A stretch of DNA of 18,509 nt from Bacillota bacterium (GCA_023442495.1 JAEZZB010000095.1:1-18509), one strand, 5' to 3'; shown: positions 1 through 9,098, counted from the stretch's first letter. The notes: generated by a model not told the origin, from the letters alone. A program made the numbers and translations.

Positions 1-128
1 AGAATATTGATGAAGTAATTGGTATAGTACCATTTGGATCACAAGTTCAAATTATTTTGGGACCAAGAACTTTAGAACTAGCAGATGTATTTTTAAATAA
101 ATTAAAATTAACAAATGCAAATAAGTAG
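1..128 (+). CDS. C-terminal end of a PTS EIIB-type domain (partial)
   Basis: Only the last 41 codons are inside the window, read from base 3 to the TAG at 126-128; the 5' part lies upstream. The fragment runs IDEVIGIVPFGSQVQIILGP and continues as a short helix. That fits the end of the EIIB domain of glucose/maltose/N-acetylglucosamine-family phosphotransferase permeases, where a Gly-Val-x-x-V segment is followed by V-Q-x-I-x-G-P and a final helix. In that family EIIB passes phosphate from EIIA to the incoming sugar at the membrane. The phosphorylated cysteine would be upstream and is not visible. A strong terminator follows directly, so this is the last gene of its transcript. The sugar cannot be told from this piece, and the family call rests on one short motif. 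Confidence 0.55.
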   Translation, partial: NIDEVIGIVPFGSQVQIILGPRTLELADVFLNKLKLTNANK

Positions 129-149
129 AAATAAATGATGTGTCAGTAG

Positions 150-184
150 AAATGCTATAGCCAAATTGGCTATAGCATTTTTTG
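150..184 (+). terminator. Rho-independent terminator after the PTS fragment
   Basis: A perfect 12-bp stem (AATGCTATAGCC, 151-162, with its complement at 168-179) encloses the 5-nt loop AAATT and is followed by a run of T from 178 to 183. It lies 22 bases after the stop codon of the upstream partial gene and is the natural end of that transcript. Confidence 0.9.
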
Positions 185-235
185 TGGATACTATTGATTG
201 TTATAAAATGTAATTTTATATCAAATATTTAAAAC

Positions 236-266
236 AAAAAACAGCAAAATTCATTTGCTGTTTTTA
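236..266 (-). terminator. Terminator of queT, possibly bidirectional
   Basis: A 12-bp stem (AAAAACAGCAAA at 237-248, complement at 254-265) has a 5-nt loop. Read on the minus strand it lies six bases past the queT stop codon, and the A-rich stretch at 231-240 gives it a U-tail in that direction. The T-run at 261-265 would give a U-tail in the other direction, so it may also catch read-through of the terminator at 150-184. Confidence 0.8.
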
Positions 267-271
267 TATTC

Positions 272-805
272 TTATTTAATTTCAGCTATGTTATTTTCGT
301 TATTAAACAAAGGTCTATCTTCTCTATATGCTCCAATTGCATTTAAAAATGATTTGTTATTTTTTAATAATTTGAATACTGGAACGGATAATATCGTCAT
401 AATTACAAATTCTGAAGCCATTACTTGAGCAGTCATTAACCAAAATGAACCAAATCCTGCTAAGAATGAAAGTTCGTATCCAATTATAAACGAAAATACT
501 GTTGGCCATATTGATGCAATTATTAGATTTTTACTTTTTGAAATGAAGTATAATGAAATTGCAGTGTGTAATGTTCCAAATACTAAATCAAATATTCCTA
601 GTGTTGACCAAAGATTTGATATAAATACACCTATTGTGACACCAATTGCATTAATTGGATTAAAAAATGCTAGTAGATTTAGAATTTCAGAATAACGAAA
701 TTGTATTGCTCCATAAGCGAAAGGAGCTATCGATAAAGTTAAAGCAACATATATTGCTGCAATAATTGCTTGTCTTGACATTTGTTGTAATGATAAATTT
801 TTCAT
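272..805 (-). CDS. queT: QueT family queuosine-precursor transporter
   Basis: A 177-residue, very hydrophobic protein with about five membrane segments (near 10-32, 46-67, 73-90, 95-115 and 122-145). The early segment APFAYGAIQFRYSE (about 27-40) matches the QueT family (COG4708), whose members carry a YGxIQFRxSE stretch after the first helix. QueT proteins are thought to be small membrane components that bring a queuosine precursor such as preQ1 into the cell for tRNA modification, usually working with a shared ECF energizing module. No such ATPase or EcfT gene is in the window. The ATG at 805-803 is preceded by a strong AAGGAGG five bases away. The gene stands alone between its own promoter and terminator, and its leader carries a candidate preQ1 riboswitch, which independently supports the substrate. 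The C-terminal ~25 residues are polar and look cytoplasmic. Confidence 0.85.
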   Translation of the reverse strand: MKNLSLQQMSRQAIIAAIYVALTLSIAPFAYGAIQFRYSEILNLLAFFNPINAIGVTIGVFISNLWSTLGIFDLVFGTLHTAISLYFISKSKNLIIASIWPTVFSFIIGYELSFLAGFGSFWLMTAQVMASEFVIMTILSVPVFKLLKNNKSFLNAIGAYREDRPLFNNENNIAEIK

Positions 806-812
806 TTGTCCT

Positions 813-846
813 CCTTGATTTTTTTAGTGGGTGCCAAGTAAACACT
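813..846 (-). promoter_or_regulatory. Candidate preQ1 class I riboswitch in the queT leader
   Basis: Read on the minus strand, these 34 bases can form an H-type pseudoknot. P1 is AGTG (846-843) with CACT (829-826). P2 is CTTG (838-835) with CAAG (817-814). A conserved-looking ACCC precedes the P1 3' strand and an A-rich loop of seven A follows it. Length, order of pairings, A-rich L3 and the AAGG tail match class I preQ1 aptamers, in which the tail overlaps the ribosome binding site. Here P2 takes up the AAGG that begins AAGGAGG, so ligand binding would hide the start signal and lower translation. Oddities are a U-C mismatch extending P1 and TCAAGG where ACAAGG or ACTAAGG is commoner. The assignment is by pairing pattern plus the downstream queT, not by a covariance search. 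Confidence 0.65.
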
Positions 847-869
847 TTGTATAAAACATATACCTAGAT

Positions 870-898
870 AGTATAACTAAGTTAGAGATAAAATTCAA
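870..898 (-). promoter_or_regulatory. Sigma-A promoter of queT
   Basis: On the minus strand TTGAAT (898-893) is separated by exactly 17 bases from TATACT (875-870). Transcription would begin near 863 and give a leader of about 58 nt that includes the whole candidate aptamer at 846-813. Confidence 0.75.
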
Positions 899-943
899 GA
901 ATTTCACTTTTTAAATATATAAATAGGCGCTTCAAATCTATGG

Positions 944-967
944 ACATAATATTATGTGAAAACATAA
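944..967 (+). repeat. Palindromic half-site cluster upstream of glcK
   Basis: ACATAAT (944-950) and ATTATGT (951-957) form a perfect 14-bp palindrome. After GAAA comes a third half-site, ACATAA (962-967), so the last two also form an inverted repeat with a 4-base spacer. The cluster overlaps the presumed -35 zone of the glcK promoter, so it could be an operator. The regulator is unknown, and an AT-rich palindrome of this length could be chance. Confidence 0.4.
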
Positions 968-984
968 GCAAAAACTGTTATAAT
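955..984 (+). promoter_or_regulatory. Extended -10 promoter of the glcK-addB-addA operon
   Basis: A perfect TATAAT (979-984) is preceded by TGT (976-978), giving the extended -10 form TGNTATAAT. The -35 match (TGTGAA, 955-960, 18-base spacer) is poor, as is usual for extended -10 promoters. The leader to the glcK start would be about 110 nt. Apart from AT-rich sequence I see no clear structure in that leader. Confidence 0.6.
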
Positions 985-1102
985 GAATATATAGTAGTAC
1001 ATAAAATTCTAATAAATAAAGATAGTATGCGAAAACCATTTATATAAGCTGATAAAAGAATAATTAATATATTTAAAAATAAAATATTTTAGAGGAGATA
1101 CT

Positions 1103-2047
1103 ATGAAAAAATATGTAATTGGCGTTGATATTGGTGGAAGAAGCATGAAATTTGGTTTATTTACAAATGATGGTGAACTAATAAATAAATCAAGTATTCC
1201 AACACATACTGAAAATGATGGTTCAACAATATTACCTGATTTAGCAGAACATTTAGAAAAAATGGTTGAAAAATTTGAATTAAATTCAAAAAATCTTGAA
1301 GGTATTGGAATTGGAATACCTGGGCCTATTCTTCATAAAAGCATAGTTAAAACAGCTGTTAATCTAGGTTGGAAAGAACCTACTTCTGTAAAAGAATATT
1401 TAGAGAAAAGATTAAATACAAAAGTTTTAGTTGAAAATGATGCAAATGTTGCAGCACTTGGAGAATTATGGAAAGGTGCTGGAGAAAGTGTAAATGATTT
1501 AGTTATGATAACACTTGGAACAGGAGTAGGTGGTGGAATTGTTGTTGATGGAAAAATAGTTTCAGGTACAACTGGCTCAGCTGGTGAAGTGGGGCATATG
1601 CCAATGCTTGAACAACCACTTCAAAGAAGATGTGGTTGTGGCGGTTATAGATGTTTAGAACTTGTAGCATCAGCAACAGGACTTGAACATTCTGCTACAG
1701 ATTATCTATTTGAACATGATGATGAATCAAAATTAAGAAATGTAGATAGCATTGATGCAAAAATAATATTTGAATATGCTCAACAAGGCGATAAAGTAGC
1801 GGAAATAATAGTTAATAACTATGCAAATCATTTAGCAAGAGGACTTGGCATACTTTCTGCAATAGTAGATCCTGAAATGTTTGTACTTGGTGGTGGAGTA
1901 TCCAATGCTGGCGATTATCTATTAGATAAAGTGCAAAAAGCGTATAAAGAAGTCGCATTTTCTGTAACAAGAGATGTAATTTTTAAGATTGCAGAATTGG
2001 GTAATGATGCGGGGATGTATGGTGCTGCAAAATTAATAATTAGTTAG
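1103..2047 (+). CDS. glcK: ROK-family glucokinase
   Basis: A 314-residue cytoplasmic sugar kinase that would convert glucose and ATP to glucose 6-phosphate. The ATP-phosphate motif DIGGRSMKFG is at 9-18, the catalytic Asp is D113 within ENDAN (111-115), the second nucleotide-binding motif LGTGVGGGIV is at 138-147, and GEVGH at 161-165 carries the sugar-contacting E162 and zinc ligand H165. CGCGGYRCLE begins at C177 and supplies the other zinc ligands C177, C179 and C184, the ROK signature. No helix-turn-helix precedes the kinase domain, so it is an enzyme rather than a ROK repressor. Length is typical of Gram-positive GlcK. The ATG has AGAGGAG six bases upstream. It lies eight bases before addB and appears to be cotranscribed with it. 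Other ROK hexokinases (mannose, fructose) cannot be fully excluded, but the glucokinase pattern is best. Confidence 0.88.
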   Translation: MKKYVIGVDIGGRSMKFGLFTNDGELINKSSIPTHTENDGSTILPDLAEHLEKMVEKFELNSKNLEGIGIGIPGPILHKSIVKTAVNLGWKEPTSVKEYLEKRLNTKVLVENDANVAALGELWKGAGESVNDLVMITLGTGVGGGIVVDGKIVSGTTGSAGEVGHMPMLEQPLQRRCGCGGYRCLELVASATGLEHSATDYLFEHDDESKLRNVDSIDAKIIFEYAQQGDKVAEIIVNNYANHLARGLGILSAIVDPEMFVLGGGVSNAGDYLLDKVQKAYKEVAFSVTRDVIFKIAELGNDAGMYGAAKLIIS

Positions 2048-2055
2048 GGATTAAT

Positions 2056-5000
2056 ATGAAACTTCTACTCTCAAGACATATAGAGCAAAATAAGCAATTA
2101 TTTTATAGTTCTATAAAAGAAAAATTAAATAAAAATGAAATGGTATATATTATAGTACCAGAGCAATTTACACTAGGAACAGAGACGGAAGCTTATGATA
2201 AATTAAATATTGAATCTACATTTAATTTAAGAATTAAAAGTTTTAAGACAATTATAAATGAAGTATTACACAATAATGGTGGAAGAGGATATAATTTTAT
2301 ATCCGATTCCACCAAATTCATAATAATACAATCTATACTTTTGAATAAAAGAAATGAATTAGAGATATTCAACAAAAATATTTATGATAAGGAATTTATC
2401 GAGCTTTTATTAAAATTCATTGAAGAAATGGAAACCAATGATTATGGAATTGATGAGATTAATAGATTAATTGTTTACGGTAATTTATCTATAGAATTAA
2501 AAAACAAGCTCATCGATATTTTAATCATTTTGAAATCATTTGTAGAAATTTTAGATAATTCTAATTTTTCTATTAAATCAATGGTAGATATTGCAATTGA
2601 AAATATCAAAAATATGGAAAAATATCGTGATATTTATTTTTATGTATATAGATTTCATGATATGTCAAGAAAGGAATTAAGATTATTATCTGAAATAAAT
2701 AAAATATCAAAAGACACAATTGTCAATATCACTATTGATGATAGATTAGTTGTGCCTGATTTAGATGGGAAATTTTATAACCATCTAGTTTATGATAATG
2801 AAGTTTTTTCTGTCTCTGAAAAATTCATAGAAAGTTTAAGAAGAGATGAATATAATAATGATATTAAATTTATTGCTAATAATAAAAATGGAAACAATTT
2901 TGATGATATAGAAATTTTCTTAGACAATGTTTTTTCATATGATTTAGAATCAGTAGTAAGAAAATTTGAAATAAATAGTAAGAAACTATTAAACATTACA
3001 CTTAGAAGAACTAAAAATACTGAAGATGAAGTTGAGAATGTTGTTGTTGAAATAAATAAATTTATTAGAGAAGGAAATAGATTTAATGATATAGCAATTC
3101 TTGTTACAAATTCAGCTGAATATTATCCAATTATTAAAAGATTATTTAAATTAAATGATATTCCATATTTTTTAGATGAAAATAGATCATTACTTGATAA
3201 TGCTATGATTAAAAATATTAAAGCAAGCATTTCATTAATAAATCTAAAATTATCTACACTTTCAATTATACAATTTCTAAAATATACTTTTTTACCTATT
3301 GATGATAAGAAAATAGCAGATTTTCAATCTTTTATTGAAAGAAGAAGAATTTATGGGAATATGATATTTGATGATAAATATTTTCAAATTCAAAAAAGAA
3401 AAGATGAAGGATATAAAAGATATGAAGATGAAGACTTATTAAAATTAGAAAATGTAAAAGAAGTCTTAAATATTTTTAGAGAAATCATAAAAAGTATACC
3501 TAATTTAAAAGAAATTATTACAAAAAATACGAATTTAGACATGAAAGAATATGTTCGTATTTTGTATAATCTTTTAACTAATGAATATTTAATCGATGGA
3601 TACGAAAATTATAAAGAAAAACTTGATTTTGAAAACAAAGAAGAATTAATTGAAGAAAACAAGATAATATGGGAAAGATTTATAGACACACTTGATGAAT
3701 TGTATAATGTAGAATTTAATGAAAAATTTGACTTAAATATTTTATCAGATATTTTATATGCATCAATTGATAATTTCAAGGTAGGCATAATACCACCAAG
3801 TAAAGACCAAATAATTATTGCAGACCCATTAAGATCTAGATTTAATAAAGTAAAAAAATTATTTGTTCTTGGAATGTCAAATTTATATTATCCAATCTCA
3901 ACAAATAATATCGATTTATTATCTGATGAAGAAAAAGATGAGCTTGTAAATTTGGATAATGATGTATTCAATATTCCTATTGATTTAACAACAATTAAAG
4001 AAAGTATTAATAGTAATAATTTATTATCATTTTACGAATTATTATATACAAGTTGTGAATTTATAGATTTTAGTTATAGTCTAATAAATAGTTCAAATGA
4101 AGGAATGGAAGAAGCATCAATTATAAATTGGATTAAGGCAATTATTGATAATCAAAATATCAAAGAAAATGATATTGATATTAGGGATTATATCTATTCT
4201 AAAACTATTTTACAAAAATATCTTCCAAAGAAATTAAGGCAAATAAATCAAGGAATTTTAAGTGATAACGAAATTAATGATATTGAATCTGTAATTATTG
4301 AAATAAAAAAATATAAAGATGATAGTTTAGATAATATTATTAATGCTTTAGAATTAACAAATAAGGACTATACTAGAAATAAACTTGATAGAAATCTTGT
4401 AGAGACGATATTTAATACGAACAAGTTTTCTGTAAGTCAATTGGAAGCTTTTAATTCAAATCCTTATGAACATTTTATTAAATATGGTCTTAAACCGAGA
4501 GAATATAATACATATGATATTTCATCATTAGATGTGGGTAACATTCTTCACTATTATATGAAAGAATACATAGAAAATAGATATATTAAATTAAATAAGA
4601 AAGATTCAAATACAATATTTGATGAAATTATCATTAATAATGTAGAAGATTACAAAATTGAAAATAATAAAAATAAATTTCATTTAAATCAGATGAAAAA
4701 AAATGCTAATCAATATTCAAAAATTATCGATAAAAAGCTTTCTCTAACTAATGTCGAAAAATTCATGCTGGAAAAAGAATATAGAAAAAGAAAATCAAGG
4801 GATGAAGATATAATCGATGCAATTGAAGTAGATATAGATGGAAAAAAAGTTCTGCTTGAGGGAAAAATCGATAGAATTGATGAATTTATTTATAATGGTA
4901 AAAAGTATTATAGAATAATTGACTATAAAACTGGTGGAAAAAACTTTAACATTGCAAAGATATATGCTGGTATTGATATGCAACTACTTCTGTATCTAAA

Positions 5001-5502
5001 TGCAGTATTGAATCAAAGTCAAGATTCAAAAGCGCTTGGCGTATTTTACCAAAGATTGAGAGGAAATCTTGACATCATAGGAATGAAAGAAATCAATTTT
5101 GATAGTAATAGTAAAATTTTAGATAAGTATAAGCTATTTGGAATCATAAATGACGATATTAATCTTTATGCCCATATAGATAAGACTGCGTTAGATGAAA
5201 AGAATAAAGTCAATTCTGAACAATATCAATTTAACGGTAGGTCTCCATTTTTTGAAAAAAAAGACAATACAGTTTCTCAAAAATTTTTTGAAAATCTAAT
5301 CATAAAAAACGAAGAGAATGTTAAAGAATCTATTGAAAGATTATTAGATGGTGTGATTGATTTACAAGCATATAAAATTGGGAATGAAAAATCAGATAAA
5401 TTCAGTAATTATAAAACTATTCATAAAGATGAAGGTAAACTTCCTTACAGAAATCTTGAAAAATACACATGGGATGATATAAAAGAAAAATTTGGAGAAT
5501 AA
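2056..5502 (+). CDS. addB: AddB/RexB subunit of the AddAB helicase-nuclease
   Basis: An 1148-residue partner of AddA in the enzyme that resects double-strand breaks for RecA-dependent repair. Length is close to Bacillus AddB. The C-terminal RecB-type PD-(D/E)XK nuclease looks intact: DVGNILH (826-832), GKIDRID (936-942), DYKTG (956-960) and the MQLLLY helix from 975. Two expected features are missing. The N-terminus reads LLLSRHIEQNKQL where Bacillus AddB has a GxSGxGKT Walker A loop, so this half of the protein cannot be an ordinary ATPase; RexB proteins of lactic cocci are similar here. The four cysteines that hold the [4Fe-4S] cluster in Bacillus AddB are also absent: FNSNPYEHF (799-807) has N802 where Cys is expected, and the C-terminal tail after residue 1100 has no Cys. 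The start is ATG with a weak AGGGA. The stop is one base before the addA start. Confidence 0.9.
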   Translation: MKLLLSRHIEQNKQLFYSSIKEKLNKNEMVYIIVPEQFTLGTETEAYDKLNIESTFNLRIKSFKTIINEVLHNNGGRGYNFISDSTKFIIIQSILLNKRNELEIFNKNIYDKEFIELLLKFIEEMETNDYGIDEINRLIVYGNLSIELKNKLIDILIILKSFVEILDNSNFSIKSMVDIAIENIKNMEKYRDIYFYVYRFHDMSRKELRLLSEINKISKDTIVNITIDDRLVVPDLDGKFYNHLVYDNEVFSVSEKFIESLRRDEYNNDIKFIANNKNGNNFDDIEIFLDNVFSYDLESVVRKFEINSKKLLNITLRRTKNTEDEVENVVVEINKFIREGNRFNDIAILVTNSAEYYPIIKRLFKLNDIPYFLDENRSLLDNAMIKNIKASISLINLKLSTLSIIQFLKYTFLPIDDKKIADFQSFIERRRIYGNMIFDDKYFQIQKRKDEGYKRYEDEDLLKLENVKEVLNIFREIIKSIPNLKEIITKNTNLDMKEYVRILYNLLTNEYLIDGYENYKEKLDFENKEELIEENKIIWERFIDTLDELYNVEFNEKFDLNILSDILYASIDNFKVGIIPPSKDQIIIADPLRSRFNKVKKLFVLGMSNLYYPISTNNIDLLSDEEKDELVNLDNDVFNIPIDLTTIKESINSNNLLSFYELLYTSCEFIDFSYSLINSSNEGMEEASIINWIKAIIDNQNIKENDIDIRDYIYSKTILQKYLPKKLRQINQGILSDNEINDIESVIIEIKKYKDDSLDNIINALELTNKDYTRNKLDRNLVETIFNTNKFSVSQLEAFNSNPYEHFIKYGLKPREYNTYDISSLDVGNILHYYMKEYIENRYIKLNKKDSNTIFDEIIINNVEDYKIENNKNKFHLNQMKKNANQYSKIIDKKLSLTNVEKFMLEKEYRKRKSRDEDIIDAIEVDIDGKKVLLEGKIDRIDEFIYNGKKYYRIIDYKTGGKNFNIAKIYAGIDMQLLLYLNAVLNQSQDSKALGVFYQRLRGNLDIIGMKEINFDSNSKILDKYKLFGIINDDINLYAHIDKTALDEKNKVNSEQYQFNGRSPFFEKKDNTVSQKFFENLIIKNEENVKESIERLLDGVIDLQAYKIGNEKSDKFSNYKTIHKDEGKLPYRNLEKYTWDDIKEKFGE

Positions 5503-5503
5503 T

Positions 5504-8500
5504 ATGTCTAAATCAGATAAACCTAAGCTAAAAGCTGAACAATTAAAGGCTTTAGATATTAGTACTATGAAAAATATAATAGTATCAGCTCAAGCTGGAG
5601 CTGGTAAGACATTTGTGCTAACTAAAAGAATTATAGAGCTAATAGAAAAAGAAAGAAAATTAAATACTGGTATTGATATAGATAATTTTCTTATAGTGAC
5701 TTTCACAAATAAAGCTGCATATGAAATGAAAGATAGAATAAGAAAAGCTTTATATGAAAAACCCAAAGATATACTTGAAGATTCAATGGAAAATAATTAT
5801 AAGATTAAAGATTGTGAATTAAATGAGATTCAAAAGTTTTATCAAAGACAATATAATAAAACTATAAATGCTCAAATTTCTACGATGCACTCATTTGGCA
5901 TAAACATTCTTAGAAAATATTTCTATAAAATTGGCCTTAATCCAAATTTTAAATTATTAACAGATTCAAGTTTAGAAATTATGCAATGGGAGACAATGGC
6001 GGAAATCTTTGAATATTTATATGCGAATGAAGATTATGATTTTCAAAAACTAGTTTCTATATATTCAAATAAATACGATGACACTTCAATTATGTTGATT
6101 TTATTTGACATATATAAATTCATTCAATCACAATTAAAACCTTTTGAATGGTTAAAAGAGAAAATAGAAAAAATACCAAATAAAGAATATTTTGATGATG
6201 CAAATAATAGAGAAAAATATATTAACAAAATTAAAGAAAATGCAAAAAAAAATATTCTTGAAAATATAGATAGGGCGTATGAAATAATTGATTCAATTAA
6301 AAAAGAACCCGATAGTAAATTAAAAGAAAAGTACATCTCAAGTGTAGATTCAGATATAATTTTGATTGAAAATTTTAGAAAATTAGATTTATATGAAGAT
6401 ATAAAAAATACAAAAAAATTAGATTTCGCTAGAGCTCCTTCAATTTCTAATAAGTTTCTTTCCGAGAATGGTTTTGATGAAGCAGACAAATTAAATTTTA
6501 AAGATAAACTTGATTCTTATAGAAATCTTTTTAAGGATATGAACCATTTAGAATTTTCACAAGAAGAAGAAATAGAATCTGCAATACAGATGAGAGAAAG
6601 TCTTGAAACTATATATAAAATACTAGTTTTATTTGATGAAAAATTAAGATTATCTAAGAAAAATCAGAATTCACTTGATTTTAATGATATAGAACATTAT
6701 CTTTTAAATCTTTTAGAAGATGAAGAAATAGTTAAAGATATTAAAGTTAAATATAAATATATTTTCTTTGACGAGTATCAAGATGCCAATAATATACAAA
6801 ATGAGATTGTAAATATTATATCTAGTGGAGACAATTTATATTTTGTTGGTGATATTAAACAAAGCATATATAAATTCAGACTTGCTGATCCTAAAATTTT
6901 TAAGCAAAGATATACTGATTATAAAAGTCAAGAAGGACTATTTGAAGCAATTGATTTACATCATAATTTTAGATCTCATGAGCAATTATTGAGATTCAAT
7001 AATATGATATTTGATGAGATAATGACTGAAGAATTAGGTGATGTAAATTACAAAGTTGATAATCATAGTTTGCAAGCAGGATTTGATAAATATGATAGTA
7101 ATATTGCGAATATCGAACTTGATTTCATAACTAAAGATAAAAATTCAAATGATAAATTAGAAGAACTTAATATAGATGATGATGTATTAGAAACAAGGGC
7201 AGAAGCTATATTTATTGCGAAGCGAATAGCCGAATTAATTAAAAATGGAAAAAGAGCAGGAGATATAGCAGTACTTGCTAGATCAAGAACAATATTAGAT
7301 CAGATTAAGGAAAATTTAAGTAAATTTGACATTGAATATTTTTATGAATCAAGCAAATTCTCATATGAAGATATTGAAGTTAAGTCATTTATAGAAATAT
7401 TAAAAGCTATTGACAATGATAATGATGATATCACGCTCCTATCAGCACTTACATCAACTTTTGAAAAGTTTAGCGATGAAGAGCTCGCTAAAATTAGAGG
7501 TAATAATAAGAATAATTCATTCAATTATTGTTTTTATAATTATGAAAATAAAGAAGATTATGATATCGATATTTTAAATAAAATTAATTCATATAAAAGA
7601 AAAATCAAAAAATATAGAGATATTTCAAAAATTATGTCATTACATGATTTTGCATGGTATGTATTCGTTGATTCAGGATATATGTCGTATGTTTTATCTA
7701 AAATAGATGGAGATAAAAAAGTAGAAGAGATAAATCTTTTAATAACAGAAATTGGAGAATTGGAAAGACATAGATTTTTTACCTTAACTTCACTCATGAG
7801 ATATATAGATAGAATTTCAAAAAGAAATTTAGGTGAAAGAGAGCCAACTGCAAAACTTTCAGAAAAAGATAATGTAGTAAGACTTATGACTATTCATAAA
7901 TCAAAGGGCTTACAATTTGATACTGTATTTGTATGTGGACTTGGTACTTCATTCAATAAAAGAGATCTTTATGGAGAAGTAATTATAAATGATGATGAAG
8001 GTATAGCTTTATCAACGCTAAATTCCAATGATTATGAATATATAAAGAACAATATTTACAAAAATATTCGAGATAAAAAAGAACAAGAATTATTATCTGA
8101 AGAAGTTAGAATTTTGTATGTTGCTTTAACTAGGGCTATAAATTGCTTGTATTTAGTATCTAGCGCAAAGAGTTTTTTATTAAAAGATAATTCATATAAA
8201 AAAATGTCATCATACAGAGATTGGATTATTGCAGTTTTTATTGATAAATTAATGAGTGATGGAGAATTTGATGAATCAAAAATAAAATTATTTAGAAAGG
8301 AAAATAAAATAAATTTAAATGTAAATATCATAAATGAAACTGATTTATATCATCATCTTAATAATAAGATAAATAATAAAAATACTATTGATTATGAAAA
8401 AGTATTTAATAATCAGGATACTGAAAAGATTCTAAGTTTCAAATATGATAGATCTTTGGTATCTATTCCATTTAAAAAAACTGTAACAGAATTATCTGCA

Positions 8501-9085
8501 AATGAGGATAATACAAGTTCAGATCTTAAAACGCCAGAAACTTTAACAAATGAAGATATTGAAACTGAATTACAAGATAAAAAACCAAAATTTATAGATG
8601 AATTGCAAACCAATCCATTAGAAATGGGCAGCTTATATCATTATCTATTTGAACTATTACCTATTAAAAGAATGAATAATGATGAAATAGAGGATTTTTT
8701 ATTGAGTCTAGTAAACAAAAGATTTATTTCTCAAAAAGAATATGAATTAATTGATATAAAATATTTTAGTAATTTTATTAATTCAGATTTATTTAATCGT
8801 CTTCTAGAAGCAGATAAGGTGGATAAGGAAAAATCATTTACTATGAAATATAAAGATGGTGATCATACTATTTTAGTTGACGGTCAAATAGATGTGTATT
8901 TTATTGAAGATGATAAAATTTCTATATTGGATTTTAAGTCTAATAAAACTGTTAATGAAAAAGCTTATGTTAAACAATTAAATCTTTATAAGGAAGGGAT
9001 TGAAAAAGCTTTTGATATGGAAGTTAAGGATATGCTTATTTATTGGATAATGCATGATAAAGTTTCATATATAGAAAACATATAA
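5504..9085 (+). CDS. addA: AddA (RexA) helicase-nuclease subunit
   Basis: A UvrD/Rep-like superfamily 1 helicase with a C-terminal nuclease, 1193 residues, forming the AddAB complex with the preceding gene. Helicase motifs in order: Walker A AQAGAGKT (29-36, K35), motif Ia VTFTNKAAYEM, Walker B DEYQD (423-427), motif III GDIKQSIYKFR, motif IV LHHNFRS, motif V MTIHKSKGLQF and motif VI VALTRA. The nuclease has GSLYHYLFE, DGQID (1126-1130), DFKS (1143-1146) and a following Q-L-Y helix, so the RecB-type catalytic set is complete. I chose ATG at 5504, one base after the addB stop, because GGAG at 5494-5497 is well placed for it. The in-frame TTG at 5492 would lie inside that ribosome binding site. 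About 150 residues between the helicase and nuclease parts (near 950-1050) are rich in Asn, Lys and Asp and look linker-like. Likely translationally coupled to addB. Confidence 0.95.
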   Translation: MSKSDKPKLKAEQLKALDISTMKNIIVSAQAGAGKTFVLTKRIIELIEKERKLNTGIDIDNFLIVTFTNKAAYEMKDRIRKALYEKPKDILEDSMENNYKIKDCELNEIQKFYQRQYNKTINAQISTMHSFGINILRKYFYKIGLNPNFKLLTDSSLEIMQWETMAEIFEYLYANEDYDFQKLVSIYSNKYDDTSIMLILFDIYKFIQSQLKPFEWLKEKIEKIPNKEYFDDANNREKYINKIKENAKKNILENIDRAYEIIDSIKKEPDSKLKEKYISSVDSDIILIENFRKLDLYEDIKNTKKLDFARAPSISNKFLSENGFDEADKLNFKDKLDSYRNLFKDMNHLEFSQEEEIESAIQMRESLETIYKILVLFDEKLRLSKKNQNSLDFNDIEHYLLNLLEDEEIVKDIKVKYKYIFFDEYQDANNIQNEIVNIISSGDNLYFVGDIKQSIYKFRLADPKIFKQRYTDYKSQEGLFEAIDLHHNFRSHEQLLRFNNMIFDEIMTEELGDVNYKVDNHSLQAGFDKYDSNIANIELDFITKDKNSNDKLEELNIDDDVLETRAEAIFIAKRIAELIKNGKRAGDIAVLARSRTILDQIKENLSKFDIEYFYESSKFSYEDIEVKSFIEILKAIDNDNDDITLLSALTSTFEKFSDEELAKIRGNNKNNSFNYCFYNYENKEDYDIDILNKINSYKRKIKKYRDISKIMSLHDFAWYVFVDSGYMSYVLSKIDGDKKVEEINLLITEIGELERHRFFTLTSLMRYIDRISKRNLGEREPTAKLSEKDNVVRLMTIHKSKGLQFDTVFVCGLGTSFNKRDLYGEVIINDDEGIALSTLNSNDYEYIKNNIYKNIRDKKEQELLSEEVRILYVALTRAINCLYLVSSAKSFLLKDNSYKKMSSYRDWIIAVFIDKLMSDGEFDESKIKLFRKENKINLNVNIINETDLYHHLNNKINNKNTIDYEKVFNNQDTEKILSFKYDRSLVSIPFKKTVTELSANEDNTSSDLKTPETLTNEDIETELQDKKPKFIDELQTNPLEMGSLYHYLFELLPIKRMNNDEIEDFLLSLVNKRFISQKEYELIDIKYFSNFINSDLFNRLLEADKVDKEKSFTMKYKDGDHTILVDGQIDVYFIEDDKISILDFKSNKTVNEKAYVKQLNLYKEGIEKAFDMEVKDMLIYWIMHDKVSYIENI

Positions 9086-9098
9086 AATTTAATAGAAA

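Noticed and set aside
5492..5503. Upstream TTG start for addA giving four extra residues
   Set aside because: The TTG overlaps the GGAG that serves the ATG at 5504 and has no ribosome binding site of its own.
6124..6489. Minus-strand reading frame of 121 codons within addA
   Set aside because: It is antisense to a clearly coding region; its Ser/Phe-rich translation is what the complement of Lys/Glu/Asp-rich AT-rich codons gives.
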